Below the pieces are notes generated by a model that worked only from the letters and a program-made list of their open reading frames with translations, had not been told where the DNA came from and did no database searches. Shown here one piece after another: positions 1-5,055 of a stretch of 6,153 nucleotides of DNA. The position numbers and the translations under genes are program-made. The stretch is taken from the NCBI GenBank assembly GCA_026985655.1, contig JALSQB010000239.1:1-6153 (forward strand), in the 5' to 3' direction. The DNA comes from Campylobacteraceae bacterium (GTDB lineage: Bacteria > Campylobacterota > Campylobacteria > Campylobacterales > Sulfurovaceae). Numbering within the stretch: position 1 is the first letter of the stretch; each line of letters opens with the position of its first letter.

Positions 1-50
1 CAAAGATATGATTTTGTTGTTTGTAGCTCTGAACGAATAAGCGTTTATGA

Positions 51-191
51 CAAAGGGCAGACACGGAGGTCGCCCCTACGGTCGTATGGGTTGAACAATT
101 CTTATTTATGCCGACTACAAAACAATCGCAAAAATTCAATGTTTTTTTAACATATTGGGTTGGTAGGGGCGACCTCTGTGTCTGCCCTTTG
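51..191. repeat. REPIN-like inverted pair of GTAG-headed palindromic repeats
   Basis: Two 29-bp arms, 51-79 and 163-191, are reverse complements with one mismatch (G at 65 against the A expected from the other arm). They enclose an 83-bp AT-rich centre. Each arm, read from the centre outward, begins GTAG and continues as a GC-rich imperfect palindrome (GGGCGACC, then TCTGCCC at its outer end). This looks like a GTAG-headed REP sequence, and two in inverted orientation resemble a REPIN or BIME doublet. A shorter match, TTTATG at 44-49 and CATAAA at 196-201, continues the symmetry just outside the arms. No open reading frame lies inside and no target-site duplication is evident. Such elements are known to be mobilised in trans by RAYT (TnpA_REP) transposases, none of which is in this window. 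A simple MITE is the main alternative. Confidence 0.7.
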
Positions 192-218
192 TTCGCATAA
201 ATAGATATTAATGATTTT

Positions 219-251
219 AAAAAACCCGTTTCAATCCCCTTTATATCGGGT
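219..251 (-). terminator. Possible CRISPR array terminator built from the last repeat
   Basis: On the minus strand the leader-distal repeat contains ACCCG (251-247). The last base of that repeat plus the first flanking bases form CGGGT (228-224), followed directly by a run of T (223-219). ACCCG and CGGGT pair perfectly over an 18-nt loop, so the final repeat plus flank could form a weak intrinsic terminator. The stem is short and the loop long, hence the low confidence. Confidence 0.3.
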
Positions 252-467
252 CAATGTGAAATAGGTGCAGTATGCTAGACAACATCATAACAGACGTTTC
301 AATCCCCTTTATATCGGGTCAATGTGAAATTTAATGTAATCTGTAAAAAGATTACAGACGTTGTTTCAATCCCCTTTATATCGGGTCAATGTGAAATCTG
401 ATGAGGTTTACGAGAAGATGAACTTCTTAGAGGTTTCAATCCCCTTTATATCGGGTCAATGTGAAAT
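228..467 (-). CRISPR. CRISPR array: four identical 35-bp repeats, three spacers
   Basis: Identical repeats lie at 228-262, 296-330, 363-397 and 433-467. On the plus strand each starts GTTTCAATCC, has CGGGTCAAT in the middle and ends GTGAAAT. Flanking bases differ at every copy, so the unit is exactly 35 bp. Spacers are 33 bp (263-295), 32 bp (331-362) and 35 bp (398-432). Read on the minus strand the repeat ends ATTGAAAC, the usual 8-nt crRNA 5' handle of many type I and type III systems. That predicts minus-strand transcription with the leader at 468 and above. Repeat termini can pair (TTTCA with TGAAA), and there is only a weak internal CCC/GGG stem. All four repeats are undegraded, so the array is either young or under selection. 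No cas gene is in the window, so the subtype cannot be assigned. Confidence 0.96.
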
Positions 468-614
468 AGCTATTGATACCGAGAAATAGCCATTCTGAAA
501 CTTAAACTAAACTTTGTTGTCGTGAGACAGTGAAATGTTAAAAATCTTATCTCAAAAAGCTGAGATATTTGTGACGTTTTAATGCTTTATTATAGCTAAA
601 GTTTCTTTAATCTA
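468..614 (-). promoter_or_regulatory. Candidate CRISPR leader with TATAAT promoter element
   Basis: This AT-rich, non-coding 147-bp stretch separates the mutY stop codon from the handle-defined upstream end of the array. On the minus strand it carries a perfect -10 hexamer TATAAT (594-589), with no good -35 at normal spacing. Campylobacterota sigma-70 promoters often lack a recognisable -35. Transcription from about 582 would run through a hairpin (567-548) and into the array. Next to the array, 463-474 and 483-494 are a near-perfect 12-bp direct repeat (GAAATAGC, then T or C, then ATT). The first copy straddles the repeat-leader junction. Leader identity rests on repeat orientation and position; no leader homology could be checked. 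Confidence 0.6.
541..567 (-). terminator. Hairpin downstream of mutY (weak terminator or leader hairpin)
   Basis: TATCTCA (548-554) and TGAGATA (561-567) form a perfect 7-bp stem with a 6-nt loop. On the minus strand it is followed by AAGATTTTT. It lies about 50 nt past the mutY stop and about 80 nt before the first repeat. It could end mutY transcripts, or sit in the leader transcript if the TATAAT at 594-589 is used. The stem is AT-rich and the T-run starts four bases after it, so termination would be weak. Confidence 0.4.
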
Positions 615-1583
615 TTAGCTTAAATACGCTTCTAAAAGCCCCAAAGCCTTTCTATCTGCTCCACTTAAAGCTAAATCATGAATCTCATCTATGGTAAAAT
701 AGTTTTTTTGCTCTTTATTTTTAACTAACACTACCCTAGCCTCTAAAGTAAAATGCGTATAGTGTTGTTTAAATTCTCCTAGTTCTGTCATATTTTTAGT
801 TATGTTAAACACTTCTTCTTGTTTAAAACCCCAAAGTCCCGAGAGTAGTCTTTCATCATTTTTATTTAAGGCGTATTGGTTATTTTGATGATAAATAACT
901 AAAGTGCGTTTACGTATGGGCTTTTTCGCTTTTTTCTTTTTAGTAGGGTAAAGCAGAGGTTCATCTTTTCCTTGACACAACGAGACAAAAGGGCATTGCT
1001 CACAAAGAGGATTTTTATGCGTACAGATGAGTGAACCAATGTCCATCATGGTTTGGTTGTAGATGTAGGCATTATTTTTGTCATAGAGTGCATACGCCAT
1101 TTCCCAAAGCTTTTTTTCATTGGCTTCTTTTACAGCGAAGAAACGATAAAGAATGCGTTTGACATTGGCATCAAGAATGGGCAAAGGTTCATTAAAAGCA
1201 AAACATGCCACAGCGTGAGCTGTTGATTTACCTATGCCTGAGAGTTGTTCTAAAGCTTGGGCATTATTAGGAAGTATGCCTTGTGTATCTTGTGCTGTTT
1301 TATGTAGGTTTCTAGCACGAGTATAGTAGCCTAAACCCTCCCATGCTTTTAAAACATCATCTACAGGGGCATTGGCTAGCTCTTTTAAAGTGGGAAATTT
1401 CTCTAAAAATTGAAAATAAAAACGCTCTAAAACGGTTTTGACTTGGGTCTGTTGTAACATAATCTCGGAGAGATAAATTTTGTAAGGATTTTGAGTGCTA
1501 CGCCAAGGCAAGGTTACGCGTCCATATTGCTGATACCATGTTGAAATGTTTTGATGAATTTGCTTATAAGATTTTTTTTGCAT
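615..1583 (-). CDS. mutY: A/G-specific adenine DNA glycosylase MutY
   Basis: This base-excision-repair glycosylase removes adenine mispaired with 8-oxoguanine or guanine, preventing G:C to T:A transversions. The 322-residue protein has the full family layout. The catalytic glutamate is E40 in SEIMLQQTQV. The helix-hairpin-helix is around 111-125 (LSGIGKSTAHAV), with the catalytic aspartate D138 in PILDANVKR. A 4Fe-4S cluster loop has C187, C194, C197 and C203 with 6-2-5 spacing. The C-terminal NUDIX-like 8-oxoG-recognition domain covers roughly 224-322, with a LLSGLWGF motif. It is slightly shorter than the E. coli enzyme of 350 residues. The ATG at 1583 fits the family's N-terminus and no other start precedes the conserved WY motif, yet no Shine-Dalgarno sequence precedes it. 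A hairpin that probably ends hemE transcripts lies 13 nt upstream, so mutY may depend on read-through or a promoter inside hemE. Confidence 0.97.
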   Translation of the reverse strand: MQKKSYKQIHQNISTWYQQYGRVTLPWRSTQNPYKIYLSEIMLQQTQVKTVLERFYFQFLEKFPTLKELANAPVDDVLKAWEGLGYYTRARNLHKTAQDTQGILPNNAQALEQLSGIGKSTAHAVACFAFNEPLPILDANVKRILYRFFAVKEANEKKLWEMAYALYDKNNAYIYNQTMMDIGSLICTHKNPLCEQCPFVSLCQGKDEPLLYPTKKKKAKKPIRKRTLVIYHQNNQYALNKNDERLLSGLWGFKQEEVFNITKNMTELGEFKQHYTHFTLEARVVLVKNKEQKNYFTIDEIHDLALSGADRKALGLLEAYLS

Positions 1584-1596
1584 TAAAATAGAAGAG

Positions 1597-1625
1597 AAAA
1601 CGCTTATCTTACAGATAAGCGTTTT
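1597..1625 (-). terminator. Perfect 13-bp hairpin terminator after hemE
   Basis: AAAACGCTTATCT (1597-1609) and AGATAAGCGTTTT (1613-1625) are exact reverse complements around a 3-nt loop. The hairpin starts 6 nt after the hemE stop codon. On the minus strand the 3' arm ends GCGTTTT and continues CTCTTCTATTTTA, giving a broken U-rich tail. The A/T symmetry would allow activity on either strand, but only minus-strand genes flank it. It ends 13 nt before the mutY start. Confidence 0.8.
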
Positions 1626-1631
1626 AAAATA

Positions 1632-2681
1632 TTAGCCTCTTTTAGAAGCTCTTTTACACTCATTTACAAAGTGAATGGCATTCTCCACAGGCACATCTGG
1701 TAAAATTCCATGACCTAAGTTAAAGATATGTCTTCCCTCTTTCATGGTGTTTGCCAATGATTCAACACACTCTGTAGTCGCTTCTTTAGAGTAAAGACGG
1801 CAAGGCTCCATGTTTCCTTGGAGTACATATTTGTCTCCTAAATACTCTTTTGCCAATGCCATAGGCGTTCCCCAATCGACACCAAAGACATCAAAGTTTC
1901 CGTAAACTAAACCACGCTCAATAAACGCAGGAACACCTTTTGGAAACATAATAATTGGTGTATCTGGGAACTTAGCTTTTAAATGGTCACAGATCTCAAC
2001 CATATATTTCCATGAAAACTCATCATAAACGCCAGGTTCAATCGCGGCTGCCCATGAATCAAAAATTTGAACGACATCAATTCCTGCTTCTATCTGTTTT
2101 TCCATGTAGTATTTGACTACTTGGGTCACTTCATGTAAAATATTATGTAAAAGCTCAGGATTAGAATACATCATCTTTTTACATAGATTATAGGTTTTAG
2201 TTCCTTGTCCCTCTATCATGTAAGTCGCCAAAGTCCACGGTGAACCTGTAAAACCAATGAGTGCTATGTCATCATCTCGCTCATCAAGTTGTGTTCTAAG
2301 AAGCTTAATTGTCTCATAGACATAAGTGAGTTTAGAAGCAGCCTCTTCTCCACCAATTAATCTGTCTAAATCTGCTTGGCAAGTAAGTGGGTCTGAAAAT
2401 TTTGGACCTTCTCCTTTAACAAAAGACAAATCCATACCCATTTCATCTGGAATGACCAAAATATCTGAAAACAAAATAGCAGCATCAACGCCTACAATGT
2501 CCAATGGTTGAAGGGTTACTTCAGCAGCCATTTTAGGGTTATGGCAAAGGCTTAAAAAGTCCCCTGCTTCGGCTCTTACTTTCATGTACTCTGGCAGGTA
2601 TCGACCTGCTTGTCTCATCATCCATACAGGAGTGTATGGGGTCTCTTTGCCTAAACAGGCATCTACGAAAATTTTACTCAT
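1632..2681 (-). CDS. hemE: Uroporphyrinogen decarboxylase HemE
   Basis: This cytosolic enzyme decarboxylates the four acetate side chains of uroporphyrinogen III to give coproporphyrinogen III in haem synthesis; it needs no cofactor. At 349 residues the protein is of normal bacterial length. Both family signatures are intact: PVWMMRQAGRYLPEY at 18-32, with the substrate-binding arginines R23 and R27, and GFTGSPWTLATYM at 143-155, with Y154. Other expected active-site residues are D73 (FSDIL), S209 (FDSW) and H324 (LGHGI). The ATG overlaps the upstream stop codon as TAATG, and AAAGGGAG at 2698-2691 is a good Shine-Dalgarno sequence inside the end of the preceding gene. It is the last gene of the asd-yqhA-hemE unit and is followed at once by a perfect hairpin. 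Confidence 0.98.
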   Translation of the reverse strand: MSKIFVDACLGKETPYTPVWMMRQAGRYLPEYMKVRAEAGDFLSLCHNPKMAAEVTLQPLDIVGVDAAILFSDILVIPDEMGMDLSFVKGEGPKFSDPLTCQADLDRLIGGEEAASKLTYVYETIKLLRTQLDERDDDIALIGFTGSPWTLATYMIEGQGTKTYNLCKKMMYSNPELLHNILHEVTQVVKYYMEKQIEAGIDVVQIFDSWAAAIEPGVYDEFSWKYMVEICDHLKAKFPDTPIIMFPKGVPAFIERGLVYGNFDVFGVDWGTPMALAKEYLGDKYVLQGNMEPCRLYSKEATTECVESLANTMKEGRHIFNLGHGILPDVPVENAIHFVNECKRASKRG

Positions 2682-3196
2682 TAATGATTACTCCCTTTAT
2701 GTAAAAAATATAAGGCTATTGCCAATGCTAAAATAGATACAGCAAAATAGACCAAATCTAATGCGCCACTATAATCGGTAAAAAGAACTCTTTGGAAAAA
2801 GTTCACCACCAAAACCATGACAATTACTTTTCCAAGTTTATCTTTTAACTCGTCGAGTGAGTGTATCTCCAAAATTTTAGAAGCACCCTGCTCTTTTGCC
2901 ACATCTATCTCAGAGATAAACAGCTCATAAAGCCCAAATCCAAAAAGAAACATGACCACTGCCATAAGATATAAATCAACAGCACCAATTAATCCACCGA
3001 CAATAATTTCATGAAATTTTTCAGGGTGTAGGTGATTAAGATAGGTATGAATAACTTCTGCCACAACTCCCCAAACATCAACCGATGCCACAATGAAAAG
3101 GGCAATCCCCCCTAACATTGAGAAGATAACGGCTAAAAGTACAAAAAATCTTGTGTTCCACAAAAAACTCTCAAACACTTTTTCTACTAATCCCAT
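2681..3196 (-). CDS. YqhA/UPF0114-family integral membrane protein
   Basis: This 171-residue protein has four predicted membrane segments, at about 17-39, 65-90, 122-139 and 145-165, and no signal peptide. The N-terminal ESFLWNTRFFVLLAVIFSML and the VDLYLMAVVMFLFGFGLYEL segment match the UPF0114/YqhA family as I know it. The loop around 91-121 (SEID, then SLDELKDKLGKV) is also typical of it. The family is widespread in Proteobacteria and I know of no settled biochemical function, so none is given. The gene is sandwiched between asd and hemE: its ATG directly follows the asd stop (TAAATG) and its own stop overlaps the hemE start. Its GGAGG ribosome-binding site lies in the last codons of asd (3206-3202), which makes translational coupling likely. 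Confidence 0.85.
   Translation of the reverse strand: MGLVEKVFESFLWNTRFFVLLAVIFSMLGGIALFIVASVDVWGVVAEVIHTYLNHLHPEKFHEIIVGGLIGAVDLYLMAVVMFLFGFGLYELFISEIDVAKEQGASKILEIHSLDELKDKLGKVIVMVLVVNFFQRVLFTDYSGALDLVYFAVSILALAIALYFLHKGSNH
2691..2698 (-). promoter_or_regulatory. Ribosome-binding site for hemE inside the yqhA-like gene
   Basis: AAAGGGAG on the minus strand, 9 nt before the hemE ATG, lies within the last codons of the upstream membrane-protein gene. It supports the TAATG start and coupled translation. Confidence 0.75.
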
Positions 3197-4228
3197 TTAA
3201 GCCTCCAATGCTATCCACTTTTGAGCAATACGTACTGCATTGGTTGCTGCCCCTACTCTTACTTGATCAGCTACCCCCCAAATGTGTAAGATATTTGGTG
3301 AAAAAATATCTTTTCTAATACGCCCAACATAAGTCTCATCTGTATCGGTGGCTGTCATTGGCATTGGGTATTCATTGTTCTCAATGTCATCAATTACCGT
3401 TACATTTTCAAAAGCATCTAAAACTTCTCGTGCTTTTTCCACAGAGACATCTACCCCCTCTTCAAAGGTAATGGTAATGGCTTCAGAGTGCGAACGTAAA
3501 ACAGGTACACGCACACAAGTGGCACTCACTGCAAACTCTGAATCCATTATTTTATTGGTTTCATTAACCATTTTCATCTCTTCTTTGGTGTAACCATTTT
3601 CTTGGGGAACATCAATATGAGGAATAACATTTAAAGCAATTTGATGGGCAAAAGCTTCTGCTTTAGCGTCCCCTAATTTAAAGGCAAAGAAATCTTGCAT
3701 CTGTTGAACCAGTTCTTCCATTCCTGCTTTTCCAGCCCCTGATACGGCTTGATAGGTTGAGACATCTACTCTTTTAATACCATATAAATCATGTAAGGGT
3801 TTAAGCAGTTGTACCATCTGAATGGTAGAACAGTTAGGATTAGCAATAATCCCTGTATCTTCCCAAAGCTCAATGTCTTGTGGGTTTACTTCAGGAACAA
3901 CCAAGGGAACACGTTCCATCATTCTAAAATGTGAAGTGTTGTCAATAACCACGGCTCCAGACTCTACAGCATATTTTGCATATTTTTCAGAGATACTACC
4001 ACCAGCAGAGAAGAAAGCAATGTCAATGTTACGTCCTTTAAAAACTTCTTCTGTAAGCTCTTCAATACAGTGTTCTTCTCCTCTAAATTCAATCATTGTT
4101 CCAGCAGAATTTGCTGATGCTAAAGGGAGTAGTTCACCAATGGGAAATTTAACCTCGTCTAAGACTCTAAAAAGCTCTTCGCCAACAGCACCACTTGCTC
4201 CGACAACAGCCACATTATACTGTTTCAC
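3197..4228 (-). CDS. asd: Aspartate-semialdehyde dehydrogenase Asd
   Basis: This enzyme makes L-aspartate 4-semialdehyde by NADPH-dependent reduction of aspartyl phosphate. The reaction is the branch point to lysine and diaminopimelate (peptidoglycan), threonine and methionine. The 343-residue protein has the nucleotide-binding GASGAVG at 10-16 and the catalytic cysteine C133 in NPNCST. Q160 lies in STYQAVSGAG, and the substrate-binding R240 and acid-base H247 in RVPVLRSHSE. All key residues are present and the length is normal. The start is GTG at 4228: AAAGGA lies 5 nt upstream, the protein begins just before the dinucleotide-binding strand, and there is no usable in-frame ATG. An ATG two bases earlier is immediately followed by TGA (ATGTGA). 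It is the first gene of the asd-yqhA-hemE unit. Confidence 0.97.
   Translation of the reverse strand: MKQYNVAVVGASGAVGEELFRVLDEVKFPIGELLPLASANSAGTMIEFRGEEHCIEELTEEVFKGRNIDIAFFSAGGSISEKYAKYAVESGAVVIDNTSHFRMMERVPLVVPEVNPQDIELWEDTGIIANPNCSTIQMVQLLKPLHDLYGIKRVDVSTYQAVSGAGKAGMEELVQQMQDFFAFKLGDAKAEAFAHQIALNVIPHIDVPQENGYTKEEMKMVNETNKIMDSEFAVSATCVRVPVLRSHSEAITITFEEGVDVSVEKAREVLDAFENVTVIDDIENNEYPMPMTATDTDETYVGRIRKDIFSPNILHIWGVADQVRVGAATNAVRIAQKWIALEA
3202..3206 (-). promoter_or_regulatory. Ribosome-binding site for the YqhA-like gene inside asd
   Basis: GGAGG on the minus strand, 5 nt before the ATG at 3196, is read as part of the last Leu-Glu-Ala codons of asd. A perfect core Shine-Dalgarno inside the upstream gene, with stop and start directly adjacent, supports coupled translation. 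Confidence 0.8.
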
Positions 4229-4233
4229 ATCAA

Positions 4234-4239
4234 TCCTTT
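4234..4239 (-). promoter_or_regulatory. Ribosome-binding site deciding the GTG start of asd
   Basis: AAAGGA lies 5 nt before GTG (4228). The overlapping ATG (4230-4228) opens a frame closed at once by TGA, so GTG is the only start that gives the Asd protein. Confidence 0.75.
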
Positions 4240-4330
4240 GTTTTTTTAAATTTTATATTTTACTAATTTTAACAAAATGGGTGTGAGTCTATGCTTTTAA
4301 AGATTTTTTTTTGAGGTTTTAAGAGGAATT
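4240..4330 (-). promoter_or_regulatory. Likely promoter region of the asd operon
   Basis: Upstream of asd the minus strand is strongly A/T-rich with periodic T-runs. It contains TATAAA (4257-4252) as a possible -10, giving a short leader of about 15-20 nt, but no recognisable -35. That pattern fits Campylobacterota promoters, which often rely on an extended -10 and T-rich tracts. The exact site is a guess; that a promoter lies here is likely because the preceding gene ends in a hairpin. Confidence 0.35.
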
Positions 4331-4375
4331 TTACATTTTAGTAGCGTGAGCCGTTAGACTTACTTAATAATTATA

Positions 4376-4401
4376 TGCCTAAGTTCAATGAAGTTTAGGC
4401 A
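4376..4401 (-). terminator. Hairpin overlapping the stop codon of the exported-protein gene
   Basis: The minus strand forms a 7-bp outer stem (TGCCTAA with TTAGGCA), a small internal loop and a 3-bp inner stem (TTC with GAA) around ATT. The 5' arm includes the TAA stop of the gene ending at 4395. The following bases, TATAATTATTAAG, are A/T-rich but not a clean T-run, so this is a weak terminator or an mRNA 3'-end stabiliser. Confidence 0.45.
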
Positions 4402-4805
4402 CAAGTATAGAGATGTTCACTCTCTTCAAGAATGACCACTTTTAGATTATCTTCACAGTAGTACTCTGACTGAGGTAAACTGCTATTTATATTTTCTTCT
4501 ACGGTTTCTGCCAATTGACTTAATTCATACTCAAGTAATTCATCTTCTGTCATTCTATAATCATCATCTGCAAAAACGATGGTTTCTATGTTATCAATCA
4601 TACGAATAGTATAATTCTCACTATCATCGTTAATTGTAATCTTTTTAAATTCTTTATTCTCTTCTTTTTTTTCTTTTTCTATTTTTTGATTATCTATGGA
4701 GGCTAAATCAATCATACAAAATCCAGTACTACAATTAGATGCTGATAAATTCAATGAAAATAATGCGAGTGATAGTACAGTTGTTGTTAAAAAATTCTTG
4801 TTCAT
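4395..4805 (-). CDS. Small exported protein with four cysteines, function unknown
   Basis: I do not recognise a named family. The 136-residue product starts with a classical signal peptide: MNKN, a hydrophobic stretch to about residue 20, then a probable cleavage site after SA near 22. No lipobox is evident. The mature protein is acidic and has exactly four cysteines, C25, C30, C117 and C135, paired near its two ends and suitable for disulphides in the periplasm. A lysine/glutamate-rich, probably disordered stretch (41-56) is followed by a likely beta-rich part (57-80), an acidic FADDDY, and a helix around 86-105 (TEDELLEYELSQLAETVEE). AAAAGGA lies 5 nt before the ATG, and a good promoter sits upstream, so the gene is expressed on its own. 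A lineage-restricted periplasmic protein is my best description; the coding call is firm but the role is open. Confidence 0.85.
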   Translation of the reverse strand: MNKNFLTTTVLSLALFSLNLSASNCSTGFCMIDLASIDNQKIEKEKKEENKEFKKITINDDSENYTIRMIDNIETIVFADDDYRMTEDELLEYELSQLAETVEENINSSLPQSEYYCEDNLKVVILEESEHLYTCA

Positions 4806-4833
4806 AATTATCCTTTTGTATGTAGCTATAAGT

Positions 4834-4862
4834 ATTATGGCGTATATAAAATAAAATTACAA
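4834..4862 (-). promoter_or_regulatory. Sigma-70-type promoter of the exported-protein gene
   Basis: On the minus strand TTGTAA (4862-4857) and CATAAT (4839-4834) are separated by exactly 17 bp, close to the consensus TTGACA and TATAAT. The predicted start, near 4827, leaves a leader of about 20 nt containing the AAAAGGA ribosome-binding site (4817-4811). Confidence 0.65.
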
Positions 4863-4968
4863 GATTTTTTTAAGCTTTTTTTTAATTGTGAGCAAATAAT
4901 GACTTTTTAAATACCATTTATAATAATAAATAGCATTTAAAAATACTTAACTAATAAATCAAAAAGAA

Positions 4969-5003
4969 TATGTTTTTAAATGTTTTTATTTTTTAAAAAC
5001 ATA
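4969..5003. repeat. AT-rich 12-bp inverted repeat behind the gyrA terminator
   Basis: TATGTTTTTAAA (4969-4980) and TTTAAAAACATA (4992-5003) are exact reverse complements with an 11-nt loop. The TGTTTTTA motif recurs inside the loop at 4981-4988. It abuts the T-run of the gyrA terminator. It may be a back-up termination or 3'-processing structure, or simply low-complexity DNA. The rest of this roughly 250-bp gap (4806-5055) is AT-rich, with no coding potential seen. Confidence 0.4.
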
Positions 5004-5037
5004 AAAAAAGTATAGACTTAGTATAACTAAGTCTATA
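5003..5037 (-). terminator. Strong intrinsic terminator of gyrA
   Basis: TATAGACTTAGT (5011-5022) and ACTAAGTCTATA (5026-5037) are perfectly complementary over 12 bp around a 3-nt loop. On the minus strand the stem is followed by C and then seven T (5009-5003). It begins 18 nt after the gyrA stop codon and isolates gyrA from the downstream gene. Confidence 0.85.
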
Positions 5038-5055
5038 GATGAAGATTAAAGGATT

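Noticed and set aside
1..50. Coding remnant at the left edge
   Set aside because: No frame on either strand stays open in a meaningful way through 1-230, and no protein motif is visible.
466..480. IHF-like site at the leader-repeat junction (TATCAATAGC on the minus strand)
   Set aside because: It fails the second half of the IHF consensus, and Campylobacterota are not known for IHF-dependent CRISPR adaptation.
495..520. Possible degenerate fifth repeat (CTGAAACTTAAACTAAAC)
   Set aside because: It shares only a GAAAC-like word with the repeat; spacing and the rest of the sequence do not match.
2326..2511. Plus-strand open frame inside hemE
   Set aside because: It is antisense to a complete, motif-confirmed hemE and has no family features or ribosome-binding site.
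3348..4286. Two plus-strand open frames (3348-3593 and 3822-4286) opposite asd
   Set aside because: Both are Ser/Thr-rich translations of the complement of asd, which is intact with catalytic residues in place.
4863..4968. Small RNA gene in the gap between gyrA and the exported-protein gene
   Set aside because: There is only low-complexity A/T sequence with short chance palindromes (for example ATTTAT/ATAAAT), and no structured GC-containing core.
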